Assembly (NCBI GenBank): GCA_963775445.1
Contig: CAVZIT010000006.1
Coordinates: 620,001 to 684,000, forward strand
DNA from: Dokdonella_A sp963775445
Lineage (GTDB): Bacteria; Pseudomonadota; Gammaproteobacteria; Xanthomonadales; Rhodanobacteraceae
Direction: 5' to 3'
DNA: 64,000 nt
Shown: positions 1 through 8,037 of the stretch, piece by piece
How positions within the stretch are numbered: position 1 is the first letter of the stretch
Layout of the letters: every line of letters begins with the position of its first letter
Made by a program: the position numbers and the translations under genes
The notes under the pieces: model-generated
Seen by the model: only the letters and a program-made list of their open reading frames with translations
Database searches by the model: none
What the model was told of the DNA's origin: nothing

Positions 1-785
1 CCGGAGCGTCGGCGCACGGGACCGCGAATGAATTGCTTGACCAGACGGTCCTCGAGCGAATGGAAACTGATCACGCAGAGGCGGCCATCGACGTGCAATC
101 GCTCGCTCGCGGCGATGAGTCCGCGTTCGAGCGTGCCGAGCTCATCGTTCACGTGAATGCGCAGGGCCTGAAACGTACGCGTGGCTGGATGTTTTGAGGC
201 CTCGCGATGACCGATGGTCCTCACGATGAGGTCGGCCAGCTCTCGCGTGGTCGTCAACGGCTGCTGGCGGCGATGCGCCACAATGGCACGCGCGATACGC
301 CGGCTCATGCGTTCCTCGCCATAACGCCAGAGCACATCGGCAATCGCCTCTGCATCGGAACGCGCGAGCCATTGCGCCACGCTCTCGCCAACCGTCGGAT
401 CCATGCGCATGTCGAGCGGCCCGTCGGTCTGAAAACTGAAGCCTCGGCTCGCATCGTCGATCTGCGGCGACGACACGCCAAGATCGAGCAGGACGCCGTC
501 GAGCCCTTCCCTTGTTTCGGCCCAGTTGCCAAGGTCGGCGAAATTGGCATGACGGATCCGTACACGCTTGTCATTTCCGAATTCCCGCTGTGCGACGTCG
601 ATCGCCTCCGGGTCTTGATCCATCAGCAAGAGGCGTGCATCGGGCCCCATTCGTTTCAGCAACTCGCGAGCATGGCCGCCGCGCCCGAACGTGCCGTCGA
701 GATAGGCACCGTCGCCGCGCAAGCGCAAACCAGCCAGCACCTGCTCCAGCATCACCGGGATATGCGTGAACCCTGCCTTTGCCAT
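1..785 (-). CDS. rsmH: 16S rRNA (cytosine-1402-N4) methyltransferase RsmH, 3' end outside window
   Basis: RsmH (MraW) uses S-adenosylmethionine to methylate N4 of C1402 in 16S rRNA. The visible protein starts MAKAGFTHIPVMLEQVL, the usual 'HxPVMxxEV' opening. It continues with a SAM-binding stretch GTFGRGGHARELL, then VLLDLGVSSPQIDDA and, near the left edge, VISFHSLEDRLVKQFI, all hallmarks of the family. The ATG at 785 is the first in-frame start after the mraZ stop, 66 bases upstream. About 261 codons are visible and the C-terminus runs off the window. The gene lies directly downstream of mraZ as second gene of the division and cell wall (dcw) cluster, so it is probably transcribed from the mraZ promoter. 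Confidence 0.95.
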   Translation of the reverse strand, partial: MAKAGFTHIPVMLEQVLAGLRLRGDGAYLDGTFGRGGHARELLKRMGPDARLLLMDQDPEAIDVAQREFGNDKRVRIRHANFADLGNWAETREGLDGVLLDLGVSSPQIDDASRGFSFQTDGPLDMRMDPTVGESVAQWLARSDAEAIADVLWRYGEERMSRRIARAIVAHRRQQPLTTTRELADLIVRTIGHREASKHPATRTFQALRIHVNDELGTLERGLIAASERLHVDGRLCVISFHSLEDRLVKQFIRGPVRRRS

Positions 786-851
786 CGCCGCGCATATCCC
801 GTCCGATCGATTGCACGTGCCCGCAGCAGCAGGGCCGCCAATCGCAATCCG

Positions 852-1298
852 TCACAATTTCAGGTCAAGCATGTCCTCGGTAATCTGGTCCTCGACAATG
901 GCCTCGCGTACCTTGGCTAGATGCGCCTGCTCGCTCCACAATTCGAATCGATCATCCATGCCGAGCAGCACCGCTTTTTTTTCGATGCCGGCGGCGGCAC
1001 GCTGACTGCCCGGCAGCAGGATCCGACCGTTGCCATCCGGTTCCACCGGAGCCGCTGCACCAACGAGTTTTCGTTGCAGCATCCGGTGCACTGATTTGGC
1101 ACGCGGCAGCGCGTTGACTTCATCGCGCACGCGATGCCATTCGGCTTCCGGCAGCAACCAGAGACACCCGTGCTCGAACGGGTTGTAGGTGACAACGAGG
1201 CGGTTCGCGCATTCGCGAGAGACCAGCTCGCGATAGGCAGCTGGGATGGCCATCCGACCCTTGTCGTCGAGCGTGATCGAGGTTTCGCCCTGGAACAT
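852..1298 (-). CDS. mraZ: Transcriptional regulator MraZ
   Basis: MraZ is the DNA-binding repressor at the head of the dcw cluster. The 148-residue product starts MFQGETSITLDDKGRMAIP and carries two SpoVT/AbrB-like half-repeats, the second around 'DGNGRILLP'. The open frame extends 17 codons upstream to a TTG at 1349. That start would lie on the -10 box and make the MraZ boxes coding, whereas the ATG at 1298 gives the normal family length. MraZ binds repeats in its own promoter and lowers dcw expression, and such repeats are visible just upstream (separate entry). Confidence 0.95.
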   Translation of the reverse strand: MFQGETSITLDDKGRMAIPAAYRELVSRECANRLVVTYNPFEHGCLWLLPEAEWHRVRDEVNALPRAKSVHRMLQRKLVGAAAPVEPDGNGRILLPGSQRAAAGIEKKAVLLGMDDRFELWSEQAHLAKVREAIVEDQITEDMLDLKL

Positions 1299-1303
1299 GG
1301 CAT

Positions 1304-1337
1304 CCACAAAAAACCACAAAAACCCACTGCCGCCCAC
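1304..1337 (-). promoter_or_regulatory. MraZ operator: four GTGG repeats at 10-base spacing
   Basis: Read on the minus strand, GTGG(G) motifs start at 1337, 1327, 1317 and 1307, so they lie exactly 10 bases apart. The first two are GTGGG and the last two GTGGT and GTGGA. This matches the known MraZ target, direct TGGGN motifs separated by five bases in the mraZ leader. They lie between the -10 box and the mraZ start, where binding would block transcription initiation. Confidence 0.85.
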
Positions 1338-1365
1338 CTTATGCTGCAAACGGCGGAACTGTCAA
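1337..1365 (-). promoter_or_regulatory. mraZ (dcw cluster) sigma-70 promoter
   Basis: A perfect -35 TTGACA (minus strand, 1365-1360) is followed after 17 bases by ATAAGG (1342-1337) as a weaker -10. It sits about 40 bases before the mraZ ATG and directly upstream of the MraZ boxes, the arrangement of the classical Pmra promoter. Confidence 0.75.
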
Positions 1366-1379
1366 GGAATTTTGGGGGT

Positions 1380-1814
1380 TGGAGCGCACGGAAAAGTACG
1401 CCGCGCAATCGTCTCGAGAGCGAGATCTGGAGAGACGCTTCGCTGAGGCACTCTCTTTTCCGAAAAGGTGGATTGCAATGCGCGCGGCAGCGGGCACTCA
1501 TGCAGCACTGGACAGCCAAGGCGGGGCCGGATTCGCTCCGAGCTTGACGGATGGAAGACGTGCAAGAACTACACGTCGAAATCGGGCACGACCTTCCTCC
1601 TCGCCAGCAAGTTGCGGCGGCACATGGGCGAGCCGACGCGTGCAGCGCGTGCACCGGCCCATGCAGTCAAGCCCGAATCGACTTGCGTATTCGACCGGTC
1701 GAATAGCGGTGTAAATCCCTTCATCGCGGCCCGCGCACAGTTCGGTCCATGGAGGGACCGACGCAGACGGCGCTTGCGCCGGATCGGGCAGGACGCTCCG
1801 TATTCGGCAAATGA
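1380..1814. other. Intergenic region between mraZ promoter and rnpB, no gene recognised
   Basis: About 435 bases lie between the mraZ promoter and the 3' end of the RNase P RNA. Short open frames on both strands look like neither a known protein nor each other. The only clear structure is a perfect 18-base palindrome at 1688-1705 with centre ACCGGT, which may be an operator. No tRNA or other RNA gene was recognised. Confidence 0.5.
1688..1705. repeat. Perfect 18-base palindrome, possible operator
   Basis: TATTCGACCGGTCGAATA is perfectly self-complementary. It lies in non-coding DNA about 330 bases upstream of the mraZ -35 box and 115 bases beyond the rnpB 3' end. No T-run follows on either strand, so it is not an intrinsic terminator. 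A binding site for a dimeric regulator is possible, but no regulator can be named. Confidence 0.5.
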
Positions 1815-1817
1815 AAA

Positions 1818-2175
1818 AGGAGTCGGCCGATAAGCCGGGTTCTGTCGTGGGCAGCCATTCATCTGGACCTCGTGTCGCCACGAGGCCTCGAGCGTCCAAC
1901 CCGGGAGCGACGCGGGCCGCGTCATGGCTCCCCTATTTGGTCTTGCTCCGGGTGGGGTTTACCGTGCCACGCGGCGTTGTCCCCGCGTGCGGTGCGCTCT
2001 TACCGCACCGTTTCACCCTTGCCACGCGCATCCGAAAATGCCGTTCGGCGGTTTGCTTTCTGTTGCACTGGCCGTCGGCTCGCGCCGCCCAGGCGTTACC
2101 TGGCACCCTGCCCTGTGGAGCCCGGACTTTCCTCGGCATTCTTGAGAATGACGCGGCTGCCTGGCCGACTCCGCG
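1818..2175 (-). ncRNA. rnpB: RNase P RNA (bacterial type A)
   Basis: This is the catalytic RNA of ribonuclease P, which trims the 5' leader of precursor tRNAs. On the minus strand the 3' end contains ACAGAACCCGGCTTATCGG, the near-universal rnpB signature. The 5' end has GGAGTCGGCC (2172-2163), which pairs perfectly with GGCCGACTCC at 1828-1819 to form helix P1. Within it are the conserved stretches that read on the plus strand as 'gtggggtttaccgtgcc' and 'tttcacccttgcc'. The length of about 355 bases fits type A. The exact ends are estimated from P1. A T-run follows the 3' end (minus strand, CCTTTTTC) and may serve in termination. Confidence 0.93.
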
Positions 2176-2195
2176 TACAGAGTACAGGGGACTGA

Positions 2196-2220
2196 TGGCG
2201 GACGCCACGTGGCGTCGCCA
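2196..2220. repeat. GC-rich inverted repeat upstream of rnpB
   Basis: GACGCCACGTGGCGTC (2201-2216) is a perfect 16-base palindrome centred on CACGTG. Flanking TGGC and GCCA extend it if one G is bulged. It sits about 25 bases upstream of the rnpB 5' end and 80 bases past the rsmI stop. It could be an operator or upstream element of rnpB, or a processing or termination hairpin of rsmI, though no T-run follows. Confidence 0.5.
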
Positions 2221-2297
2221 CCCCGCATCGCGACTGGCCTTTCGCTTGCTAACCGGCGCGAACCCGCACCATGCGGCGCAGAAGCTCGCCATTTCGC

Positions 2298-3128
2298 TCA
2301 GCGATACAACGTCTTTCGCGGCGCGCCGGTAATTGCGCTGGCGAGTTTTGCCGCTTGCGCAGGAGGCAACTCTTCGCGCAGCAACGCGAAAATGCGCTGG
2401 CCTTCGACAACAGCGGCCCCGTCTGCGTTGCCTTCCGCACCAGCGACGAGCAGCACGAATTCTCCACGCCGCTGATTGCTGTCCGATGCGACGAATTCGC
2501 CGAGCTCAGCGAGCGTCGCCGCGCGCACGGTCTCGAACAGTTTGGTCATTTCGCGCGCGAGGACCGCTCGCCTCTCGGCGCCGAATACCGAAACCATGTC
2601 TCCCAGCGAGGCGACCACCCGGTGACTGGATTCGTAGAAAATCAACGTGCGCCGATCGCTGACCAGCGCGCGCAGACGCTCTCGCCGCGCAGCTGACCTG
2701 GCAGGCAGGAATCCTTCGAACACAAACCGATCGCTCGGCAGCCCGGCCACGGACAACGCGGCAATCGCGGCGCACGGGCCGGGCACCGGTGAAACCGCAA
2801 ATCCCGCGTCACGTGCAGCGCGCACCAGGCGGAAACCCGGATCGCTGATCAACGGCGTACCGGCATCCGCAATCAAGGCGATCTCGTCACCGGCGGCGAG
2901 TCGTTCGAGCAACGGCGCGACCTGCTCGCGCTCGTTATGGTCATGCAGCGCGACGAGTCGCGCATGAGCGCCTGCGCGCGCCAGGACCGGAGCGCTGTGA
3001 CGCGTGTCCTCGACCGCGATAATGGGCACGCGGCCGAGCACCTCGACGGCGCGCGGCGACAGGTCGTCGAGATTGCCCAGGGGTGTCGCCACCACCCAGA
3101 GCCGGCCGAGTCGATCCGACATCGTCAT
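2298..3128 (-). CDS. rsmI: 16S rRNA (cytidine-1402-2'-O) methyltransferase RsmI
   Basis: RsmI adds the 2'-O-methyl group to C1402 of 16S rRNA, the same base that RsmH methylates on N4, so both enzymes for this residue are encoded close together. The 276-residue protein has the tetrapyrrole-methylase fold with LWVVATPLGNLDDLSPRA at the N-terminus, EDTRHS, LIADAGTPLISDPG and PVPGPCAAIAALS. The longest open frame has 29 extra codons, but GGAGG lies 4 bases before the ATG at 3128, and a second ATG follows at 3122. The C-terminus ends early at TLYR, slightly shorter than in E. coli. It diverges from lpoA, as yraL and yraM do in E. coli. Confidence 0.95.
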   Translation of the reverse strand: MTMSDRLGRLWVVATPLGNLDDLSPRAVEVLGRVPIIAVEDTRHSAPVLARAGAHARLVALHDHNEREQVAPLLERLAAGDEIALIADAGTPLISDPGFRLVRAARDAGFAVSPVPGPCAAIAALSVAGLPSDRFVFEGFLPARSAARRERLRALVSDRRTLIFYESSHRVVASLGDMVSVFGAERRAVLAREMTKLFETVRAATLAELGEFVASDSNQRRGEFVLLVAGAEGNADGAAVVEGQRIFALLREELPPAQAAKLASAITGAPRKTLYR

Positions 3129-3379
3129 GCGTCCTCCAAAGCAGCGATTGCAACCCGGTATTGCCGGCTCTGCGCGGCAGAAGCAAGTTTGTGATGTCTT
3201 GGAAGGTTTCGGCACTGATCATGACGATACGACGCGCCGCGACGCAGAGACGCGCCTTTGGTCCCGCCTCTCGCCGAATTTACGAAGTCGTGCAGGATTC
3301 CCGCCTTCCTGGGAGCGCAAGCGTCATGCCTCAGGCGATCCGTTATCATCGCGTTGCTGGTTCCCGTGCAAGGCAGATC

Positions 3380-5176
3380 ATGATCGCAGTCCCGTTGCGC
3401 CTTCGCTACATCCCGCTGTTTCTGGCCATGGTCTGGTTGACCGCGTGCGTTACCCTGTCGCAACCCTCATCGCAGGAATCCGAAAGCGCAGCGCGGGCCG
3501 AGCAGCTGTACCGTCGTGGCAGCCTCGAAGCCGCCGCTCAGGCGTTCGTCCAGCTTGCCGAGCAGACCCGCGGCGATCGGTCTGCACATTATCGGCTTCG
3601 CGCCGGCGAGGCACTGCGCGAGGCCGGCGAGCTCGATCAGGCCGCGCGCACGCTTGACGATATCAAGCGTCGACGACTGCATGGGGACGAACCCATGCGG
3701 CTCGACCTTCTGGACGCCGAAATAGCACTGGCTGCCGGCGAGGCGCAGCACGCCGCCGATCTGCTCGCCATGCCGATCGCCAACCTGCCACCCAACCTGA
3801 AGATGCGGGCACTCGAGTTGCGCGCCCGCAGCGACGTGGCGAATGGCGACCGCTTCGCCGCAGCACGCACTCGCGCGCGCCTCGATCGCCTGTTGAGTGG
3901 AGCCGACCGCACCGCCAATCAGAAGGAAATTCTGGCGACGCTGGCAACACTCGATCCAGCCGCGATCAGGGCCAAGGCGCTGACATTGCGCCCGGACGAT
4001 GCGCTGATGCCATGGCTCGAGCAGGCGCTCAAAACCCAGGGGGGTGGCACCCTGCCTCGACCACTGCAGCGACCGGAACGCCCGGTCGGAACGCTGCTGC
4101 CAGCCCAGGGCGGCGGATTGAGCCCGCAAGGGTACCGAAGCATCAGTCAAGTTGCTCTGCTGCTGCCCTTGAGCGGAAGACTTGCCGTGGTCGCGCAATC
4201 GATACGCGACGGATTCTTTGCTGCGTATTTTGCAGACCATACCGAGCATCGCCCGGGAATCCGCGTATACGACTCCGGCGATACGCCCGCAACGGCGATC
4301 ACCACCTACCACGCCGCTGTGGCGGACGGCGCTGATCAGGTGGTAGGCCCGTTGCGCCGCGAGTCGGTCGGCGCACTGTTTCACGATGCGTTGCCGGTGC
4401 CGATCCTGGCGCTCAATCATCCTGATACCGGAGAGGTGCCGCCGAACGGCAGCGCCGAGTTTGGCCTGCTTCCCGGCGCCGAGGGCGCACAGGCCGCCGA
4501 GTACGCCTTTGAACGCGGGATCACTGCAGTTGCGCTGATCGCGGCGGATGCCGACTGGGCCAATCGCGCAGTGCAGGCATTTCGCGCCCAGTTCGAGGCC
4601 GACGGAGGCCGTGTCGTCGGCGAGGCTCGAATCCAGGAAGGCGAAGTCGATTACAGCACAGCTATCACCAAGGCCACCGCCGGCCTCGTCGGCACCGACA
4701 AACCCGGCGTTTTCATCAGCATGCTGCCGCGGCAGGCGCGTCTGCTTCTGCCGCAAATGAAGCTGGCCGGAATCACCGCACCTGTTTTTGCGTCCTCGCA
4801 TGTCTATTCCGGTACGCCGGATGCAACCAGCGATCGCGATCTGGACGGACTGGAGTTCTGCGATGCGCCGTGGCTGATCGGATCGGTGGTCGGACGCCCT
4901 GCGCTTGATGCCATGGCTGGCAACCTGCAAAGCGCCAATGGAACGGGTGCTCGCCTGTTCGCTTTCGGTATGGATGCTTATGCTGTGTTGCCGTATCTTG
5001 ACTGGTTGCTCGGCCATCCGGATGCCTACATGGACGGAGCGACCGGTCAACTCTATGCTGACAGTTTCGGTCGAATTCACCGCCTGCTCGGATGGGCGCA
5101 ATTCGAAAATGGCATTGCAACGCCGGTGCAGGGGGCATTGACCGCCCTGCCGCAAACGGACGCTCAGGAACAATGA
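3380..5176 (+). CDS. lpoA: Penicillin-binding protein activator LpoA (outer-membrane lipoprotein)
   Basis: LpoA sits in the outer membrane and reaches through the peptidoglycan to stimulate PBP1A. The 598-residue product begins with a lipoprotein signal ending LTAC, Cys23 being the lipidation site. This fixes the start at 3380, not the 99-codon-longer open frame. The N-terminal part is helical and TPR-like (LYRRGSLEAAAQAFVQLAEQ). From about residue 255 (ISQVALLLPLSGRLAVVAQSI) it is a periplasmic-binding-protein-like domain, the YraM/LpoA architecture. It diverges from rsmI and overlaps yraN by four bases (ATGA), so the two are translationally coupled. Confidence 0.92.
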   Translation: MIAVPLRLRYIPLFLAMVWLTACVTLSQPSSQESESAARAEQLYRRGSLEAAAQAFVQLAEQTRGDRSAHYRLRAGEALREAGELDQAARTLDDIKRRRLHGDEPMRLDLLDAEIALAAGEAQHAADLLAMPIANLPPNLKMRALELRARSDVANGDRFAAARTRARLDRLLSGADRTANQKEILATLATLDPAAIRAKALTLRPDDALMPWLEQALKTQGGGTLPRPLQRPERPVGTLLPAQGGGLSPQGYRSISQVALLLPLSGRLAVVAQSIRDGFFAAYFADHTEHRPGIRVYDSGDTPATAITTYHAAVADGADQVVGPLRRESVGALFHDALPVPILALNHPDTGEVPPNGSAEFGLLPGAEGAQAAEYAFERGITAVALIAADADWANRAVQAFRAQFEADGGRVVGEARIQEGEVDYSTAITKATAGLVGTDKPGVFISMLPRQARLLLPQMKLAGITAPVFASSHVYSGTPDATSDRDLDGLEFCDAPWLIGSVVGRPALDAMAGNLQSANGTGARLFAFGMDAYAVLPYLDWLLGHPDAYMDGATGQLYADSFGRIHRLLGWAQFENGIATPVQGALTALPQTDAQEQ

Positions 5177-5529
5177 ATACCCGCGTTGCGGGCGCCCATT
5201 ACGAGGATCTGGCGCTGGCTCATCTGCAACGAGCCGGACTGAACCTGATCGCCCGCAATGCAGCTTGCAGGCACGGCGAAATCGATCTTGTGATGCGCGA
5301 TGGCGATGTCGTCGTGTTCATCGAAGTGCGCTACCGCAGCCGTTCGGGTTTCGGGGACGGTCTGGATTCGGTCAGCGCCACCAAGCAAGCGAAGCTGGTG
5401 CGCGCTGCTCGCATGTTCCTCGCGCAGAACCCTTTGCTCGCCCGTCGCACCTGCCGGTTCGATGTCGTCGCGCTTAGCGACGATGTTGACAGTACCGAAT
5501 GGTGCCGCAATGCATTCGAGGCCCGTTGA
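5173..5529 (+). CDS. yraN: YraN family (UPF0102) endonuclease-like protein
   Basis: A 118-residue member of UPF0102, a restriction-endonuclease-like fold of uncertain function. The N-terminal G-A-x-Y-E-D-L-A start, the acidic HGEIDLVMRDGDVVVFIEVR core and the basic SATKQAKLVRAA segment are all present. The ATG overlaps the lpoA stop (ATGA), which decides the start. Its conserved place between lpoA and dolP matches E. coli yraM-yraN-(diaA)-dolP, with diaA missing here. Confidence 0.9.
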   Translation: MNTRVAGAHYEDLALAHLQRAGLNLIARNAACRHGEIDLVMRDGDVVVFIEVRYRSRSGFGDGLDSVSATKQAKLVRAARMFLAQNPLLARRTCRFDVVALSDDVDSTEWCRNAFEAR

Positions 5530-5535
5530 GAATCC

Positions 5536-6123
5536 ATGTATCGAACCTTTCGTTTCTCGGCGCTATTGCTCATCGCGTGTTTACCCGCCCTGACCGGTTG
5601 TATCGCCGCTGTCGTCGGCGGCGCAGCCATCGGTGCGGACGCAGTGCACGACAGGCGCGGCATCGGCACGGTCATTGCCGACAAGAACATCCAGTTGACA
5701 GCCTACGAAGCGATCCACCGCGATCCGCAACTCGCCCACGACAACCGGGTATCGATCGTGGTTTATGACGGAACGCTGCTGCTGGTCGGCGAAGTGCGCA
5801 GCGAGGAGCTGAAGGCAAAAGCAGGCCATCTGGTCTCGGGCTTCAACGGCGTGCATCGCCTGGTCAACGATCTCGACGTGCGCGAGCCCGAAGGATTCTG
5901 GGGGCGTCGACACGACAGTTTCATCACGGCGCGCGTCAAGACCGCATTGCTCGACATCCGCACCGAAGGATTCGATCCCACGAGGGTGAATGTCACGACG
6001 GCGCATCGCGTCGTCTATCTGCTCGGGCTGGTGAGCCATGCCGAAGACGAGGCCGTGACCACGATCGCACGCAATGTGCGCGGTGTCGAAAAGGTGGTCA
6101 AGATATTCGAGTACACCGACTGA
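5536..6123 (+). CDS. dolP: Outer-membrane lipoprotein DolP, two BON domains
   Basis: DolP (formerly YraP) is a dual-BON-domain lipoprotein that supports outer-membrane integrity and septal peptidoglycan amidase control. The 195-residue protein has a lipobox LTGC with Cys22. BON1 runs from about residue 51 to 113 (VSIVVYDGTLLLVGEV) and BON2 from about 127 to 192 (VNVTTAHRVVYLLGLVSHAE, then GVEKVVKIFEY). It starts six bases after yraN and is followed 19 bases later by the FAD oxidase gene, so lpoA-yraN-dolP-oxidase probably form one transcription unit. Confidence 0.92.
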   Translation: MYRTFRFSALLLIACLPALTGCIAAVVGGAAIGADAVHDRRGIGTVIADKNIQLTAYEAIHRDPQLAHDNRVSIVVYDGTLLLVGEVRSEELKAKAGHLVSGFNGVHRLVNDLDVREPEGFWGRRHDSFITARVKTALLDIRTEGFDPTRVNVTTAHRVVYLLGLVSHAEDEAVTTIARNVRGVEKVVKIFEYTD

Positions 6124-6142
6124 CCGGTGGGGACATCGCATC

Positions 6143-7522
6143 GTGAACCGAGACCTGCCGCGTGCACTTTTCGATCAGCTGGAGGAGATTTTTCCAGGCG
6201 CTGCGTTGAATACCGATCCCGCCGAATGCCTGGCTTACGGCTACGACAATTCCAGGCGCGAAGCGCAACCACAGGCGGTGGTTTTCCCCAATCGGCACGA
6301 GCAAGTCGTCGCCCTGACGCAGGCTTGCCGCCGTCACCGCACGGCGTTGACCGCCAGAGGCCGCGGTACCAACACCACCGGTGCCAGCGTACCGATTGCG
6401 GGTGGCGTCGTCGCCAGTTTCGAACGCATGAATCGCATCCTTGCCATCGACCCGGCCAATCGACTGGCCGTCGTCGAGCCAGGCGTGCTCAACGGCGATC
6501 TCCAGAATGCACTTGCGCAACAGGGTTTCTTCTGGCCGCCGGATCCGAGCTCGGCGCCCTACTGCACGGTTGGAGGCAATCTGGCGTGCAATGCCGGCGG
6601 ACCGCGCGCGGTGAAATACGGCGCGACACGCGACAACGTGCTCGCGTTGCGTGGAGTGACAGGCCGCGGCGATTCGTTTCGTTGCGGCAAACCGATCACC
6701 AAAGGGGCGACTGGATACGATCTCGTGCGCCTCCTGGTCGGCTCGGAAGGCACGCTCGCATTGATTACCGAGGCAACGATCAAATTGACGCCACTGGCTT
6801 CCGCAAGAAGCACTCTTCGCGCAACCTATGCCGATGTAGGCAGCGCAGCCGCCGCGGTGGCGCGAATCATGGCGCAGCCGGTTACGCCTTGCGCGCTGGA
6901 ATTTCTCGACGGCCAGGCTCTTGAACTTGCCCGCGATCACGCGGGTGACATCGTGCCGGATGCCGGCGCGATGCTGATCATCGAAATCGACGGAGAACGC
7001 GAATCGCTGCCGGCGGCAATCGATGCGCTGTCGCGATCCGCTCGAGGCGACGGACTCGCCGAATTACGCGTCGCCGCCGACGCTGAGGAAGTCGCGTCGC
7101 TGTGGGCTGCGCGCAAGGCGCTCTCGCCGGCGCTACGCGCGCTTTCTCCGAACAAGATCAATGAAGATGTCGTCGTGCCGGTCAGCCGGGTACCGAACCT
7201 TATCGCCGCCGTGCAGAAATTGTCGCTTGATCATGGCCTGCCGATCGTATGCTTCGGTCATGCAGGCAACGGCAACCTGCACATCAACCTGCTTCCATGC
7301 ACGGCGGCACAGATGCAGGCAGCGCAGGCCTGCCTCACGGAAATTTTTGAAACCGTGATCGAGCTCGATGGCACCTTGTCCGGTGAACACGGGATCGGCT
7401 TGGCGAAACGCGATTTCATGGAGCGGGCACTCGATCCAACCGCACTGCGCCTGATGCGCGACATCAAGTCGCAGTTCGATCCCGACGGCATCCTCAATCC
7501 GGGCAAACTGCTGCCGAGTTGA
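6143..7522 (+). CDS. FAD-binding 2-hydroxyacid dehydrogenase (GlcD / D-lactate dehydrogenase family)
   Basis: A 459-residue flavoprotein of the FAD_binding_4 plus FAD-oxidase_C family, which oxidises D-2-hydroxy acids such as D-lactate, glycolate or D-2-hydroxyglutarate. The FAD-binding half includes ALTARGRGTNTTGASVPI and GGNLACNAGGPRAVKYG. The C-terminal half has CFGHAGNGNLHINLL and GTLSGEHGIGLAKR, which carry metal and substrate contacts in the family. The GTG at 6143 removes 23 codons overlapping dolP. Substrate cannot be decided from sequence, and no glcE or glcF partner is adjacent, which favours a stand-alone D-lactate or D-2-hydroxyglutarate dehydrogenase. It converges on pgpA with only 32 bases between. 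Confidence 0.88.
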   Translation: MNRDLPRALFDQLEEIFPGAALNTDPAECLAYGYDNSRREAQPQAVVFPNRHEQVVALTQACRRHRTALTARGRGTNTTGASVPIAGGVVASFERMNRILAIDPANRLAVVEPGVLNGDLQNALAQQGFFWPPDPSSAPYCTVGGNLACNAGGPRAVKYGATRDNVLALRGVTGRGDSFRCGKPITKGATGYDLVRLLVGSEGTLALITEATIKLTPLASARSTLRATYADVGSAAAAVARIMAQPVTPCALEFLDGQALELARDHAGDIVPDAGAMLIIEIDGERESLPAAIDALSRSARGDGLAELRVAADAEEVASLWAARKALSPALRALSPNKINEDVVVPVSRVPNLIAAVQKLSLDHGLPIVCFGHAGNGNLHINLLPCTAAQMQAAQACLTEIFETVIELDGTLSGEHGIGLAKRDFMERALDPTALRLMRDIKSQFDPDGILNPGKLLPS

Positions 7523-7554
7523 GGTCGGCACGCGCTGGTTTCGTTTTCTGCGCG

Positions 7555-8037
7555 CTAAACAAGATATACGAGCACGGCGAGCACGATCGCCGCATAAACG
7601 CCGGCGAACACGTCGTCGAGCATGACGCCAAGTCCACCTTTGAGCCTTCGGTCCGCCCACGAAACGGGCCATGGCTTCCAGACGTCGAAGAGTCGAAAGA
7701 GGAAAAAACCGACTACGATCCAGCGCCATTCAAACGGGGCGAAAGCGAGCGTGATCCATTGGCCAACGAATTCGTCCCACACGATGACGCCCGGATCGGC
7801 TACGCCGAGGCGCTGGACGATTATTGCGCTCACCCAGATGCCCAGCGCAAATGCCACCGCGACAACCAGCAGGTACATCGGGGTCGACAGCAGGCGCAAT
7901 GCAAGATACGGCAGCAGCGCGACTGCCGAACCGACGGTACCCGAGACAACGGGACTCAAGCCCGCTCCGAAACCCGAAGCGATCCACCCGGCTGGATCAC
8001 TGAGAATCATGCGTCGCTGGTCGTCATCGAGTCTCAT
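7555..8037 (-). CDS. pgpA: Phosphatidylglycerophosphatase A
   Basis: PgpA dephosphorylates phosphatidylglycerophosphate to phosphatidylglycerol at the inner membrane. The 160-residue protein contains the family signatures GFGAGLSPVVSGTVGS, VWDEFVGQWI, FRLFDVWKPWP and GGLGVMLDDVFAGVYA, and about three to four hydrophobic segments. A much longer open frame exists upstream, but it lies inside thiL in another frame. The ATG at 8037 overlaps the thiL stop (ATGA), so thiL-pgpA are coupled, the same order as in E. coli (nusB-thiL-pgpA). Confidence 0.95.
   Translation of the reverse strand: MRLDDDQRRMILSDPAGWIASGFGAGLSPVVSGTVGSAVALLPYLALRLLSTPMYLLVVAVAFALGIWVSAIIVQRLGVADPGVIVWDEFVGQWITLAFAPFEWRWIVVGFFLFRLFDVWKPWPVSWADRRLKGGLGVMLDDVFAGVYAAIVLAVLVYLV

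Noticed and set aside
1299..1349. N-terminally extended MraZ from a TTG at 1349
   Set aside because: The extra codons coincide with the -10 box and the MraZ operator repeats, and MraZ of 148 residues is the normal size.
3467..5173. Long open frame (568 codons) antisense to lpoA
   Set aside because: It is a mirror of the lpoA codon pattern in GC-rich DNA. The product is rich in Arg, Gln and Cys with no domain, and lpoA has clear lipobox and domain evidence.
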